From Streptomyces megasporus (lineage in GTDB: Bacteria > Actinomycetota > Actinomycetes > Streptomycetales > Streptomycetaceae), in assembly GCF_000718985.1 (NCBI RefSeq), contig NZ_JODL01000016.1, positions 223,147 through 287,146 on the forward strand: DNA of 64,000 nucleotides, given 5' to 3'. Below, piece after piece: positions 50,897 through 59,422 of the stretch (its first letter is position 1; each line of letters opens with the position of its first letter). Under the pieces are notes generated by a model. That model worked only from the letters and a program-made list of their open reading frames with translations. It was not told the origin of the DNA and ran no database searches. A program made the position numbers and the translations under genes.

Positions 50897-51854
50897 TGGG
50901 GACAACGCCACAGCCGCCTACGTCGTCGCGCTCGACGTGGGCGGTACCGGGATGAAGGCGGCGCTCGTCGGCGCCGACCACGCGCTGCTGCACGAGGCGC
51001 GGCGGCCCACCGGTCGGGACGACGGGCCGAACGCCGTGGTGGACAACGTGCTCGCGTTCGCCGCGGAGCTGTGGGAGACCGGGGTCGAGCGGTTCGGCGC
51101 GCGGCCCGCCGCCGTGGGGCTCGCCGTTCCCGGAATCGTCGACGAGACGGAGGGGAGGGCCGTCTACTCGGCCAATCTGGGCTGGCGGGACGTCCCGCTG
51201 CGCGAGTCGCTCGCCAAGCGGCTGAACGCGCCCGCGGCCTCCATCGCCGTGGGGCACGACGTGCGCGCCGGCGGTCTCGCCGAGGGACGGATCGGGGCGG
51301 GCGCGGGCGTGGACCGCTTCCTCTTCGTGGCGCTGGGCACCGGCATCGCCGGGGCCATCGGCATCGACGGCCGGGTGGAGCCCGGCGCTCACGGCGGGGC
51401 GGGCGAGATCGGCCACGTCACGGTGCGTCCCGACGGTCCCGCGTGCGGCTGCGGGCGGTACGGCTGTCTGGAGCTGTTCGCCTCCGCCGCGGCCGTCGGC
51501 CGGGCCTGGGCCGAGGCGGGCGGCGGTCCGGGCGCGACGGCCGCCGACGCCGCGGCGGCCGTGGAGGCCGGTGACCCTCGGGCCGTCACCGTCTGGCGGG
51601 AGGCGGTCGACGCGCTCGCCGAGGGCCTGGTCACGGCGCTGACGCTGCTCGACCCCCGTGTCCTGATCATCGGTGGCGGGCTCGCCGAGGCGGGCGGGAC
51701 GCTCTTCGCCCCGCTGCGGGAGGCCGTGCGCGACAGGGTCACCTTCCAGCACCTTCCCACCATCGTTCCGGCGGCCCTGGGGGACGCCGCCGGGTGCCTG
51801 GGCGCGGGACTCCTCGCCTGGGACCTACTCTCCGCGGAGGTTTCGAGCCGATGA
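50889..51854 (+). CDS. nagK: ROK-family N-acetylhexosamine kinase
   Basis: A 321-residue ROK kinase. 'ALDVGGTGMKAALVG' is the phosphate-1 motif, 'VGHDVRAGGLAEG' contains the catalytic Asp, and 'LGTGIAGAI' and 'EPGAHGGAGEIGH' follow. The zinc site is 'CGCGRYGCLE' (CxCGxxGCxE). GTG 50889 has no Shine-Dalgarno site upstream. It overlaps nagA by ATGA. NagK phosphorylates free GlcNAc for NagA. Control by DasR is suggested by the adjacent site. Confidence 0.9.
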   Translation: MTAGDNATAAYVVALDVGGTGMKAALVGADHALLHEARRPTGRDDGPNAVVDNVLAFAAELWETGVERFGARPAAVGLAVPGIVDETEGRAVYSANLGWRDVPLRESLAKRLNAPAASIAVGHDVRAGGLAEGRIGAGAGVDRFLFVALGTGIAGAIGIDGRVEPGAHGGAGEIGHVTVRPDGPACGCGRYGCLELFASAAAVGRAWAEAGGGPGATAADAAAAVEAGDPRAVTVWREAVDALAEGLVTALTLLDPRVLIIGGGLAEAGGTLFAPLREAVRDRVTFQHLPTIVPAALGDAAGCLGAGLLAWDLLSAEVSSR

Positions 51855-53071
51855 CCGAGCCGAAGACGGCCACAGCGGCGCAGACGACGGGGCAGACGCC
51901 GGCGCGGGCGGCAGCGCGGCCGGCGGGGGCTCGGCGCACGGTGCTGACCGGCGCCCGGGTGGTGCTGCCGGACGGCGTGGCCGAGAACGGGCGGGTGACC
52001 GTCGAGGGCGCCCGGATCGCGCCCGACGTCCCCGGCGAGCCGGGCACGCTCGACCTGACCGGGCACTGGATCGTGCCGGGCTTCGTCGACATGCACGTGC
52101 ACGGCGGTGGCGGCGCCTCCTTCTCCGCCGGCAGCGCCGAGGAGGCGCTGCGGGTCGTCGCCACCCACCGGGCGCACGGCACGACGACGATGGTCGCCTC
52201 CACCGTCACCGGTCACCTGGACGACCTCGCCCGGCAGGCCGGCGTCCTGTCCGAGCTGGTCGAGCAGGGCGATCTGGCGGGCCTCCACTTCGAGGGGCCG
52301 TTCATCTCCCCCCACCGCTGCGGCGCCCACGACCCCGCCCTGCTGCGCGACCCGGACCCGGCCGACGTCCGCAAGCTGCTGGACGCGGCGCGCGGCACGG
52401 CGCGGATGGTGACGCTCGCGCCGGAGCTGCCCGGCGGCCTGGACTCCGTGCGGCTGCTCGCCGACCACGGGGTGATCGCGGCCGTCGGCCACACGGACGC
52501 CGACTACGGGGCGACGCTGGAGGCGGTCGAGGCGGGCGCGACGGTCGCCACGCACCTGTTCAACGCGATGCCCACGATGCTGCACCGCGAGCCCGGCCCG
52601 GTGGCGGCGCTGCTGGAGGACGAGCGGGTCACCGTCGAGCTGATCAACGACGGCACCCACCTGCACCCCGCCGTGTTGGAGCTGGCCTTCGCCCGGGCGG
52701 GCGCGGAGCGGGTGGCGTTCGTCACCGACGCCATGGGGGCGGCCGGGATGGGCGACGGCGTCTATCCGCTCGGGCCGCTCCAGGTGCGGGTCACCGGGGG
52801 GGTCGCCCGACTGGTGGAGGGCGGTTCGATCGCGGGCTCCACACTCACCCTGGACACCGCGCTGCGGCGCGCGGTGACGGTGGACGGCCTCCCCGTCGAG
52901 GATGCTGTCATGGCCCTGTCGACCAGTCCGGCGCGGCTGCTGGGGGTCGCCGATCGGGTGGGGACGATCGAGATCGGCAAGGACGCGGACCTGGTGGTGT
53001 TGGACGCCGAGTACCGACTCACCGGGGTCATGCGCAAGGGCGAATGGGTCGTACGTCCCGAGAAGTCCTGA
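51851..53071 (+). CDS. nagA: N-acetylglucosamine-6-phosphate deacetylase
   Basis: A 406-residue amidohydrolase. The metal HxH is in 'GFVDMHVHGGGGASF', then 'LHFEGPFISPHRCGAH' with the metal Glu, 'AVGHTDADYGATLEAVEAG' and 'HLFNAMPTMLHREPG', and the catalytic Asp in 'FVTDAMGAAGM'. It converts GlcNAc-6-P to glucosamine-6-P. The first ~30 residues are an Ala/Thr-rich extension not usual in the family. ATG overlaps the nagK stop (ATGA). It would also take the MurQ product. Confidence 0.94.
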   Translation: MTEPKTATAAQTTGQTPARAAARPAGARRTVLTGARVVLPDGVAENGRVTVEGARIAPDVPGEPGTLDLTGHWIVPGFVDMHVHGGGGASFSAGSAEEALRVVATHRAHGTTTMVASTVTGHLDDLARQAGVLSELVEQGDLAGLHFEGPFISPHRCGAHDPALLRDPDPADVRKLLDAARGTARMVTLAPELPGGLDSVRLLADHGVIAAVGHTDADYGATLEAVEAGATVATHLFNAMPTMLHREPGPVAALLEDERVTVELINDGTHLHPAVLELAFARAGAERVAFVTDAMGAAGMGDGVYPLGPLQVRVTGGVARLVEGGSIAGSTLTLDTALRRAVTVDGLPVEDAVMALSTSPARLLGVADRVGTIEIGKDADLVVLDAEYRLTGVMRKGEWVVRPEKS

Positions 53072-53177
53072 TCCGTTCCGCCCGCGCGGAACGGCGGTTT
53101 CCCCGGACACCTGTGCCTGCCGCCTCCGCTTTGGCATGATCGCTCGCGCGGTCGGCGCGCCTACGCCACCGTAAGTC

Positions 53178-53192
53178 TGTGGAATGTTCACA
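53178..53192. promoter_or_regulatory. CRP-like inverted repeat upstream of the PfkB kinase
   Basis: TGTGG-AATGT-TCACA is close to the CRP site TGTGA-N6-TCACA but one base short in the centre. It lies 28 bp before the kinase start. Weak evidence. Confidence 0.25.
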
Positions 53193-53219
53193 CACGCGCC
53201 GGTGGGAGGTGGAAACCGA

Positions 53220-54167
53220 ATGATCCTGACCGTCACGCTCAACGCGGCCCTGGACGTCACCTACCGCGTTCCCCGCCTGGAACCCAGCGCCTCCCACCGC
53301 GTCAGGGAGGTCGCCGAGCGCCCGGGCGGCAAGGGTCTGAACGTGGCCCGGGTGCTGGCCGCGCTGGGCCACGAGACGTTGGTGACCGGGTTCGCGGGCG
53401 GCTCGACGGGCGAGCGGGTACGGGAGTTGCTGGCGGAGGTGACGGAGGCCGGCCCGGTGGGGGACGCGTTCGTGACCATAGGCGGCACCACCCGCCGCAC
53501 CGTGGGCGTCGTGGAGGAGTCCGGCGGCCCCGACGGCGGCGCCACCCTCTTCAACGAGCCCGGACCGCAGATCGCCCCCGCCGAGTGGGAACGCTTCCTG
53601 GACGTCTACGACGAACTCCTCCTCGGCGCCGACGCCGTCGCGCTGTGCGGCAGCCTGCCGCCCGGCGTGCCCGTCGGCGCCTACGGGACGCTGGTGCGCG
53701 CCGCGCGCACCGCGGGCGTGCCCGTCGTGCTGGACACCAGCGGGGAGCCGCTGCGGCGCGGACTCGCCGCCCGACCGGACGTGGTCAAGCCCAACTCCGA
53801 CGAGCTGGCCGGGATAACCGGGAGCACCGAGCCCCTGTACGCGGCGCGGCTGGCGCGGCGGCGCGGGGCGCACGCCGTCGTGGCGTCGCTGGGCGCGGAC
53901 GGGCTGCTCGCGCTCACCCCGGACGGCGCCTGGCGCGTCGAGCCGCCCCGGCGGGTGGTCGGCAACCCGATCGGCGCGGGCGACTCGGTGGTCGCCGCGC
54001 TGCTCTCCGGTCTCGTCGAGGGACTGTCCTGGCCGGACCGGCTGGTGCGCGCCGCCGCCCTGGCGGCGGCGACCGTGCGGGCCGAGGTGGCGGGCGAGTT
54101 CGACCGGACGGCCTATGAGGAGCTGCTGCCCGCCGTGGCCGTCACCCGACAGATGGCGGCGGCGTGA
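53220..54167 (+). CDS. PfkB-family 1-phosphofructokinase / tagatose-6-phosphate kinase
   Basis: A 315-residue ribokinase-fold kinase. It starts 'MILTVTLNAALDVTYRVPRL' (ATG 53220 after GGAGG). 'RPGGKGLNVARVLAALG' is the substrate GGKG loop, and 'PIGAGDSVVAALLSG' is the PfkB signature 2 with the catalytic Asp. 'CGSLPPGVP' is typical of 1-PFK/LacC. The length and motifs do not separate fructose-1-P from tagatose-6-P. With the class II aldolase next to it, the pair would split a hexulose bisphosphate, as in KbaY/AgaZ-type pathways. Confidence 0.9.
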   Translation: MILTVTLNAALDVTYRVPRLEPSASHRVREVAERPGGKGLNVARVLAALGHETLVTGFAGGSTGERVRELLAEVTEAGPVGDAFVTIGGTTRRTVGVVEESGGPDGGATLFNEPGPQIAPAEWERFLDVYDELLLGADAVALCGSLPPGVPVGAYGTLVRAARTAGVPVVLDTSGEPLRRGLAARPDVVKPNSDELAGITGSTEPLYAARLARRRGAHAVVASLGADGLLALTPDGAWRVEPPRRVVGNPIGAGDSVVAALLSGLVEGLSWPDRLVRAAALAAATVRAEVAGEFDRTAYEELLPAVAVTRQMAAA

Positions 54168-54237
54168 GGCCGTGGTGTGACGACGGCCGCGCCGTGGGGC
54201 GCGGCACGGAACGCGAAGGCCGCGAGAACCACGCGGA

Positions 54238-54272
54238 CCGCCAGGACCACGAGGGCCGCCAGGACCACGAGG
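54238..54272. repeat. 18-bp tandem duplication
   Basis: Two copies of 'ccgccaggaccacgagg' (54238-54254 and 54256-54272) lie in the leader between the kinase and the aldolase, together with related 'accacg' words. Confidence 0.8.
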
Positions 54273-54291
54273 ACACGGAAACGGAGCGGGC

Positions 54292-55152
54292 ATGCCACTG
54301 GTCGGCACCGAAGACCTCGTCACGGCCGCACGCGCCACGGGCCACGGCGTCGCGGCGTTCAACGTCATCACCCTGGAGCACGCCGAGGCGATCGCCGCCG
54401 GAGCGGAGACCGCGGGCGTCCCGGCCATCCTCCAGATCTCCGAGAACGCGGTGCGGTTCCACGGCGGACGACTCGCCCCCGTCGCCGCCGCCGCGGCGGC
54501 CGTGGCACGGGCCTCCGACGCGCCGCTGGCCCTCCACCTGGACCACGTCGAGAGCTTCGAGCTGCTGCGCGAGGCGCCCGCCGCCGGTTTCGGATCGGTG
54601 ATGTTCGACGCGTCGAGGCTGCCCTACGCCGAGAACGTCGAGGCCACCGCGCGGGCCGTGCGCTTCGGCCACGGGCACGGGATGTGGGTCGAGGCCGAGC
54701 TGGGCCGGGTCGGCGGCAAGCCCGGCGACCCCGACCGCACCACCCTCGACGCCCACGCCCCCGGGGTGCGGACCGACCCGGACGAGGCCGCGGAGTACAC
54801 CGCCGCCACCGGCGTGGACGCGCTGGCCGTCGCCGTCGGCAGCTCCCACGCGATGACCGAGCGCACCGCCACCCTCGACCACGACCTCATCGGCGAGCTG
54901 CGCCGGGCCGTCCCCGTCCCGCTGGTGCTGCACGGCTCCTCCGGCGTGCCGGACGAGGAACTGAGGCGGGCGGTCGCCGCCGGCATGACCAAGATCAACG
55001 TGGGGACGGCCCTGAACACCGCCTTCACCCGCACCGTCCGCGCCCACCTGGCCCGGGACGCCGAGACGGTCGACCCCCGGACGTACCTGCGTCCGGCACG
55101 CGAGGCCATGGCCGAGACGGTCGCGGCCTTCCTGAAGGTGATCCGCCCCTGA
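54292..55152 (+). CDS. Class II fructose/tagatose-bisphosphate aldolase
   Basis: A 286-residue zinc aldolase. 'GVAAFNVITLEHAEAI' is the start region, 'LALHLDHVES' has the catalytic Asp and a zinc His, 'WVEAELGRVGG' follows, then 'AVAVGSSHAM' with a zinc His and 'VLHGSSGVPDEELRRAV' with the third His. 'GMTKINVGTAL' binds the phosphate. This is the KbaY/GatY-size subgroup. It gives triose phosphates from the kinase product. It closes the amino-sugar gene set. Confidence 0.92.
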   Translation: MPLVGTEDLVTAARATGHGVAAFNVITLEHAEAIAAGAETAGVPAILQISENAVRFHGGRLAPVAAAAAAVARASDAPLALHLDHVESFELLREAPAAGFGSVMFDASRLPYAENVEATARAVRFGHGHGMWVEAELGRVGGKPGDPDRTTLDAHAPGVRTDPDEAAEYTAATGVDALAVAVGSSHAMTERTATLDHDLIGELRRAVPVPLVLHGSSGVPDEELRRAVAAGMTKINVGTALNTAFTRTVRAHLARDAETVDPRTYLRPAREAMAETVAAFLKVIRP

Positions 55153-55181
55153 AGACCGGCGGGACCGCCGACGGCCGGCGG

Positions 55182-56135
55182 TCAGCCCTTCTTGACGTGG
55201 CCCTCCTCCAGCCACACCTGGTCCAGGACGAAGCCGCACTGGTTGTCCTGCTCACACGAGATGCTGACCGTGTTGGTGCCCTTGGTGAGCTCGATCCAGG
55301 CGTAGGTGCGCGTCCAGCCCTTGTCCCACTGGCCCTCTTCCGCCTGGGCGAAGTTCTTCATGTTGAGCGGCTGGCCCTGGGGCCTGCCGTTCACGGTGAG
55401 GGTGGAGTTCGCGTCCTTGCCGGGCACGCCGTAGCCGACGTACAGCGTGTACTTGCCCCCCTCGGGGACGTCGAAGACCCAGCTCACCGAGGCGCCGGGC
55501 TTGTCGAGGCCCGCGACGTACGCGCCGCTCCTGGCCCGGGAGCCCTCGATGTCCTTGGCCACGGTGGCGCCGCCCTCGGGGCGGAGGCTGGCCGCGTCCT
55601 CCTTGGGCAGGGCGCCCTTCTCCTCGTCGTCGCCGGCGTTCCCGCTCTTGTCCTCGCCCTCGCTCGCGTTTCCGCTGTCGGCCTCGGCGGTGGGGGACGC
55701 GGAGGTGCCCGCCTGGTTCCCGACCGCCTTGTCGTCGTCGCTGAAGATGATCGCCGAGCCCACGCCGACGATCACGGCCGCGACGACCGCGATGGCGCCG
55801 ATCAGCAGACCGTTGTGGTTCCGGCCGGCACGTGCCGCGGCCCGACCCCGGCCCGCGGGAACGCCCTGTCGGGCGGCGGCACGGCCACCGGGAACGGTCT
55901 CGGGAGCCGCGTAGTAGGCGTTCGGCCGACCCGGCTGCTGCGGCTGCTGGGCCTGCTGGCCGCCGTACCGGCGCTCGCCGACGGGGCGGACCTGGTTGAA
56001 CGAGGTACGGGGAACACCGGGCTGCTGTGTCGACGAGCCGCCCGCGCCACCGCCCGTACCGCCCTCGGAGCGGTAGAGGTAGGCGAACGGGTCGTCGTTG
56101 TCCGGCGTGCCCGAGCCGTTGTTACCGGCGGTCAT
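55182..56135 (-). CDS. Membrane-anchored protein with C-terminal CBM35/CBM6-like domain
   Basis: A 317-residue protein. A Gln/Gly/Pro-rich cytosolic part (1-107) leads to one membrane helix at ~110-132 ('LLIGAIAVVAAVIVGVGSAI'). An acidic Ser/Gly/Glu linker follows, then a beta-sandwich at ~185-315 ('ASVSWVFDVPEGGKYTLYVGY', 'NTVSISCEQDNQCGFVLDQVWLE' in parts). The latter matches carbohydrate-binding modules of the CBM35/6 type, with a Cys pair. It probably holds a sugar polymer at the cell surface. It lies downstream of cdgB, 119 bp away. Confidence 0.82.
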   Translation of the reverse strand: MTAGNNGSGTPDNDDPFAYLYRSEGGTGGGAGGSSTQQPGVPRTSFNQVRPVGERRYGGQQAQQPQQPGRPNAYYAAPETVPGGRAAARQGVPAGRGRAAARAGRNHNGLLIGAIAVVAAVIVGVGSAIIFSDDDKAVGNQAGTSASPTAEADSGNASEGEDKSGNAGDDEEKGALPKEDAASLRPEGGATVAKDIEGSRARSGAYVAGLDKPGASVSWVFDVPEGGKYTLYVGYGVPGKDANSTLTVNGRPQGQPLNMKNFAQAEEGQWDKGWTRTYAWIELTKGTNTVSISCEQDNQCGFVLDQVWLEEGHVKKG

Positions 56136-56254
56136 TCCGTGCGCTCCTCCACTACAGGTGCCTGCCCGGCGCAGCCTACCCCTTTCGGGTTAAAGGACGC
56201 GGTGTCCGCGCTTCCGGTTCGCCTCCCCGCGGAACACCCGTCCCCGGCGGGCTC

Positions 56255-57991
56255 TCACCCGGCCCGGCGGTGCGCCTTCGCACGCGCCCGCTTCTCGATG
56301 TACATCCGCTCGTCGGCGGACTGCAGGACCTCGTCGGCGGACATCCCACACCCCGCCCAGCCGATCCCGAAGCTCGCCCCGACCCGCACCGCGCGGCCTT
56401 CCACGCGGATGGGCGGGATGATCGCGTTGCGCAGCCGCACGGCCAGGTCGGCGGCGTCCGCGCGGCCCAACCCGTCCGCCAACACCACGAACTCGTCCCC
56501 GCCCAGGCGCGCCACGGTGTCGTTGTCGCGCACGCCGTCGGACAGCCGGCGGGCGACCTCGATCAGCACGGCGTCGCCGCAGTGGTGCCCGAAGCGGTCG
56601 TTGATCGACTTGAAGCCGTCGAGGTCGCAGAAGAGGACCGCGAGCCCCTTCTCCGAGGGGTCGTCGCTGGTCGGCGGGACGGTGTGCACATGGTGGTCGT
56701 AGCCGCTCGTCGCCTCCGCCCCGAGCCCGCCGAAGTCGTCGACACCGTAGCCGCCGTAGCCGCCGTGACCGTTGTGACCTTTGTGGCTGCCATAGCCGCC
56801 GTACGCGCCGCCGGGCCCCATCTGCGCCGCGTCGGACATCGGCGCGGGCTTGTCACACAGCCGGGCGCTCAGTCTGGCGCGCAGCTCCGCGCTGTTGGGC
56901 AGACCGGTGAGCGAGTCGTGGCTGGCGCGGTGGGCGAGCTGGAGCTCGTGCCGCTTGCGCTCCTCGATGTCCTCGACGTGAGTGAGCAGGAAACGCGGAC
57001 CGTCGGCGGCGTCGGCCACCACGGAGTTCCGCAGGGACACCCACACGTGGGAACCGTCGCGCCGCGCCAGTCGCAGTTCGGCCCGGCCGCCCTCGGCGGA
57101 GGTGCGCAGCAGGGTGTTCCGGTCCTCCGGGTGGACGAGGTCGGAGAAGCTGTAGCGCCGCAGCGCCGACGCCGGGCGGTCCAGCAGCCGACAGAGCGCG
57201 TCGTTGGTGCGCACCAGCCGGCCGTGCTGGTCACCGCCCAGCTCGGTGATGGCCATGCCGCTGGGCGCGTACTCGAACGCCTGCCGAAAACTCTCCTCGC
57301 TCGCCCGCAGCGCCTGCTGCTCGCGCTCCAGTCGGACCAGCGCGCGTTGCATGTTCGCTCGCAAACGGGCATTGCCGATCGCTATGCCCGCCTGAAAGGC
57401 GTACATCTGGAGCGCTTCGCGCCCCCATGCGCCGGGACGCCGCCCGTTGCGCGGCTTGTCGACGGATATCACGCCCAGCAGCTCCCCGTCGGAGGAGTAC
57501 ATCGGCGCCAGGAGGACGTCCATCGGGTGCCATTCGTCGGGGTACCGGGGGGCCGGTCCGGCGGTGTGCCACTGCGGCACGTCATCGTCGAGCAGGACCC
57601 ATGCCTCGGTGTGCGGAATGAAGCGCAACTCCCCCCAGCGCTCCCCCATGGCCAGCCGGCGCTCCCAGGCCGCGCGCGAGCCCGTGCGGCCCGCCATCAT
57701 GGCCTCGGCACCCTCGCTGCCTGCGACGGCGGCCACCACGAGGTCTCCGTCCGGCTGGACGAGGTTGACCGCGGCCAGCTCGAAGTCCAGCCCCTTCACG
57801 ATGCCGTCGGCCACGGTCTGGAGGGTGTCCGCCAGGCTGCGCCCGGTGTTGAGCTCCGCCATCGAGTGGTGGAGCTTGCGCAGGGTGGCGAGGCGCACAT
57901 ACGGCTCCGACTCGGCTTCCATCGCCCTCCCCCTGAAGACTTGAGCGAGCAACTCCAGATGATCCGGGTTTAAACGTTCGTCCGTCGTCAA
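56255..57991 (-). CDS. cdgB: GAF-PAS-GGDEF diguanylate cyclase CdgB
   Basis: A 578-residue protein. A GAF domain spans ~45-215, PAS/PAC ~225-345 ('SFRQAFEYAPSGMAITELGG'), and a GGDEF domain from ~355. The active GGDEF is at 497-501 and the inhibitory I-site RDND at 488-491, so it should make c-di-GMP with product inhibition. Within the GGDEF domain, after 'SARLCDKPAP', lies a ~55-residue Gly/Tyr/His-rich insertion ('GGAYGGYGSHKGHNGHGGYG'). CdgB controls development in S. coelicolor. A BldD box lies 30 bp upstream of the start. Confidence 0.93.
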   Translation of the reverse strand: MTTDERLNPDHLELLAQVFRGRAMEAESEPYVRLATLRKLHHSMAELNTGRSLADTLQTVADGIVKGLDFELAAVNLVQPDGDLVVAAVAGSEGAEAMMAGRTGSRAAWERRLAMGERWGELRFIPHTEAWVLLDDDVPQWHTAGPAPRYPDEWHPMDVLLAPMYSSDGELLGVISVDKPRNGRRPGAWGREALQMYAFQAGIAIGNARLRANMQRALVRLEREQQALRASEESFRQAFEYAPSGMAITELGGDQHGRLVRTNDALCRLLDRPASALRRYSFSDLVHPEDRNTLLRTSAEGGRAELRLARRDGSHVWVSLRNSVVADAADGPRFLLTHVEDIEERKRHELQLAHRASHDSLTGLPNSAELRARLSARLCDKPAPMSDAAQMGPGGAYGGYGSHKGHNGHGGYGGYGVDDFGGLGAEATSGYDHHVHTVPPTSDDPSEKGLAVLFCDLDGFKSINDRFGHHCGDAVLIEVARRLSDGVRDNDTVARLGGDEFVVLADGLGRADAADLAVRLRNAIIPPIRVEGRAVRVGASFGIGWAGCGMSADEVLQSADERMYIEKRARAKAHRRAG

Positions 57992-58021
57992 GCCACTGAA
58001 TCACAGTGAGCTGCCCAGTCG

Positions 58022-58034
58022 GTACACAGGGTCA
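58022..58034. promoter_or_regulatory. BldD box upstream of cdgB
   Basis: gtACaCAGgGTcA fits the BldD consensus tnACnC(A/T)GnGTnA at every fixed position except the weak first T. A second partial copy ('tcacacagggcgt', minus strand) overlaps 58041-58055. cdgB is a known BldD target in S. coelicolor. Confidence 0.75.
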
Positions 58035-58237
58035 ACAATTGACGCCCTGTGTGACCCATGTCACAACAGAGCGTGGGCGAGCGACTGCGGTGCGTGGGAG
58101 CGCCTCACCCTGCTTCACACCCGTGCCGAACGCAAATTCCGCCTCTGACCTGCGAGATCGTTCAGCCAATGTACCTAGGTCCCGGTTGGTCCCGGGGACC
58201 GATGCGCACTCCGCCGACAGCGTTTAGCGTGCGGAGT

Positions 58238-58819
58238 GTGCACTCGACACCACAGCAACAGATGCCCCAGAACGTCCCCGCTTCGCACCAGCCCCTCGGC
58301 GTCCCCCACCCTGAAGGAGTGACCGAGGACGAGTTCCGCGCCGCCCTGTCGAGACTGGCCGCGGGCGTGGTGTTGGTGACGGCGCACGACCCCGAGGAAG
58401 GGCCGCGCGGCGAGGACGTCGGCATGACCGCGACCTCCTTCCTCTCCGTCTCCCTGGACCCGCCCCTGGTCCTGGTGAGCGTGCGCGAGGAATCCCGGAT
58501 GGACGAACTGCTGGAGAGGCAGCCGCTGTGGGCCGTGTCCCTGCTCGCCGAGGGCCAGCGGCACATCGCCGGACGCTTCTCCATGCGCGGTCGCGTCAGC
58601 GACCGGCTGCTCTTCCAGGACATGCCCTGGACGCGCGGCGAGGCGTCCGGAGCGCCCCTGGTCGGCGGCGCGCTGGCGACGGTGGAGTGCCGCACCGAGC
58701 AGCGGGTGAGCGCCGGCGACCACACCCTGGTGATCGGCCGGGTGCTGGCCACGTCGCTGTCGGGCTCCGAGGGCGCCCCCCTGGCGTACTTCCGCGGCCG
58801 TTACCGCCGCCTGGCGTAG
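58238..58819 (+). CDS. Flavin reductase-like FMN-binding protein
   Basis: A 193-residue split-barrel flavoprotein. 'EFRAALSRLAAGVVLVTA' opens the domain, 'DVGMTATSFLSVSLDPPLVLVSV' binds FMN, 'RQPLWAVSLLAEGQRHIAGRFS' follows, and 'LVIGRVLATS' closes it. Such proteins supply reduced flavin to monooxygenases. GTG 58238 is chosen because a TAGCGT -10 box (58225-58230) ends seven bases upstream, fitting a leaderless mRNA; an upstream ATG at 58202 would add 12 residues. It is divergent from cdgB. Confidence 0.88.
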   Translation: MHSTPQQQMPQNVPASHQPLGVPHPEGVTEDEFRAALSRLAAGVVLVTAHDPEEGPRGEDVGMTATSFLSVSLDPPLVLVSVREESRMDELLERQPLWAVSLLAEGQRHIAGRFSMRGRVSDRLLFQDMPWTRGEASGAPLVGGALATVECRTEQRVSAGDHTLVIGRVLATSLSGSEGAPLAYFRGRYRRLA

Positions 58820-58957
58820 CCCCGCGCCGGCGCCCGCTTCCCCCGAACGGGCGCCGGAATACCACCGCGCGGGCGGGAACTCGCGCCCACTACACTGACG
58901 TGACACAACCATGGCGCAACGTGACCGCTGACCGGGGGACGGGGACGGGGACAGACC

Positions 58958-59410
58958 GTGACGGACTGGCGCGACACAGGTGACGGCAAGGATCTTTCGT
59001 ACGAGCCGGAGACCCTTGCCTCCTTCAAGAAACGCATCGACAAGATCATCGATGATCTGGAGACGTCTCCCGCGTCCCACAAGCGCATCAGCGACCAGAC
59101 GATCACCCCGGAGTCGTACGGCACGGGCTTCAGCGCCGCGAAGGACCTGTCGTCCCTCTACGAGGGCGCCCACGAGCGGCTGAAGACGCTCTCCCGTCTC
59201 TTCGGCGAGCAGTTGGAAGCGCTGGGCATCGCCACCCAGATCGTGGACAAGGGCTACGAGAACATCGAGACCGAGCACCGGGAACGCTTCCAGGCCATCC
59301 AGTCTCACGTGGAGGAGCACCAGCACTCCCGGCGGGACGGTTCGGGGGACCAGAACGCCGGGGTCGGCGGCACCAAGAAGTCCGTCGACGCGGGCACGGA
59401 CTTCGACTAA
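58958..59410 (+). CDS. Small helical protein of the type VII-associated group
   Basis: A 150-residue acidic protein from GTG 58958. It is almost entirely helical with heptad-like stretches ('LASFKKRIDKIIDDLETSP', 'AHERLKTLSRLFGEQLEALG', 'NIETEHRERFQAIQSHVEEH') and a disordered polar tail. It lies 12 bp upstream of the WXG-like gene and two genes before the mycosin. The two-helix size suits an ESX-type partner protein or chaperone. No named family is recognised. Confidence 0.7.
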   Translation: MTDWRDTGDGKDLSYEPETLASFKKRIDKIIDDLETSPASHKRISDQTITPESYGTGFSAAKDLSSLYEGAHERLKTLSRLFGEQLEALGIATQIVDKGYENIETEHRERFQAIQSHVEEHQHSRRDGSGDQNAGVGGTKKSVDAGTDFD

Positions 59411-59422
59411 GGGGGAGCAGGG

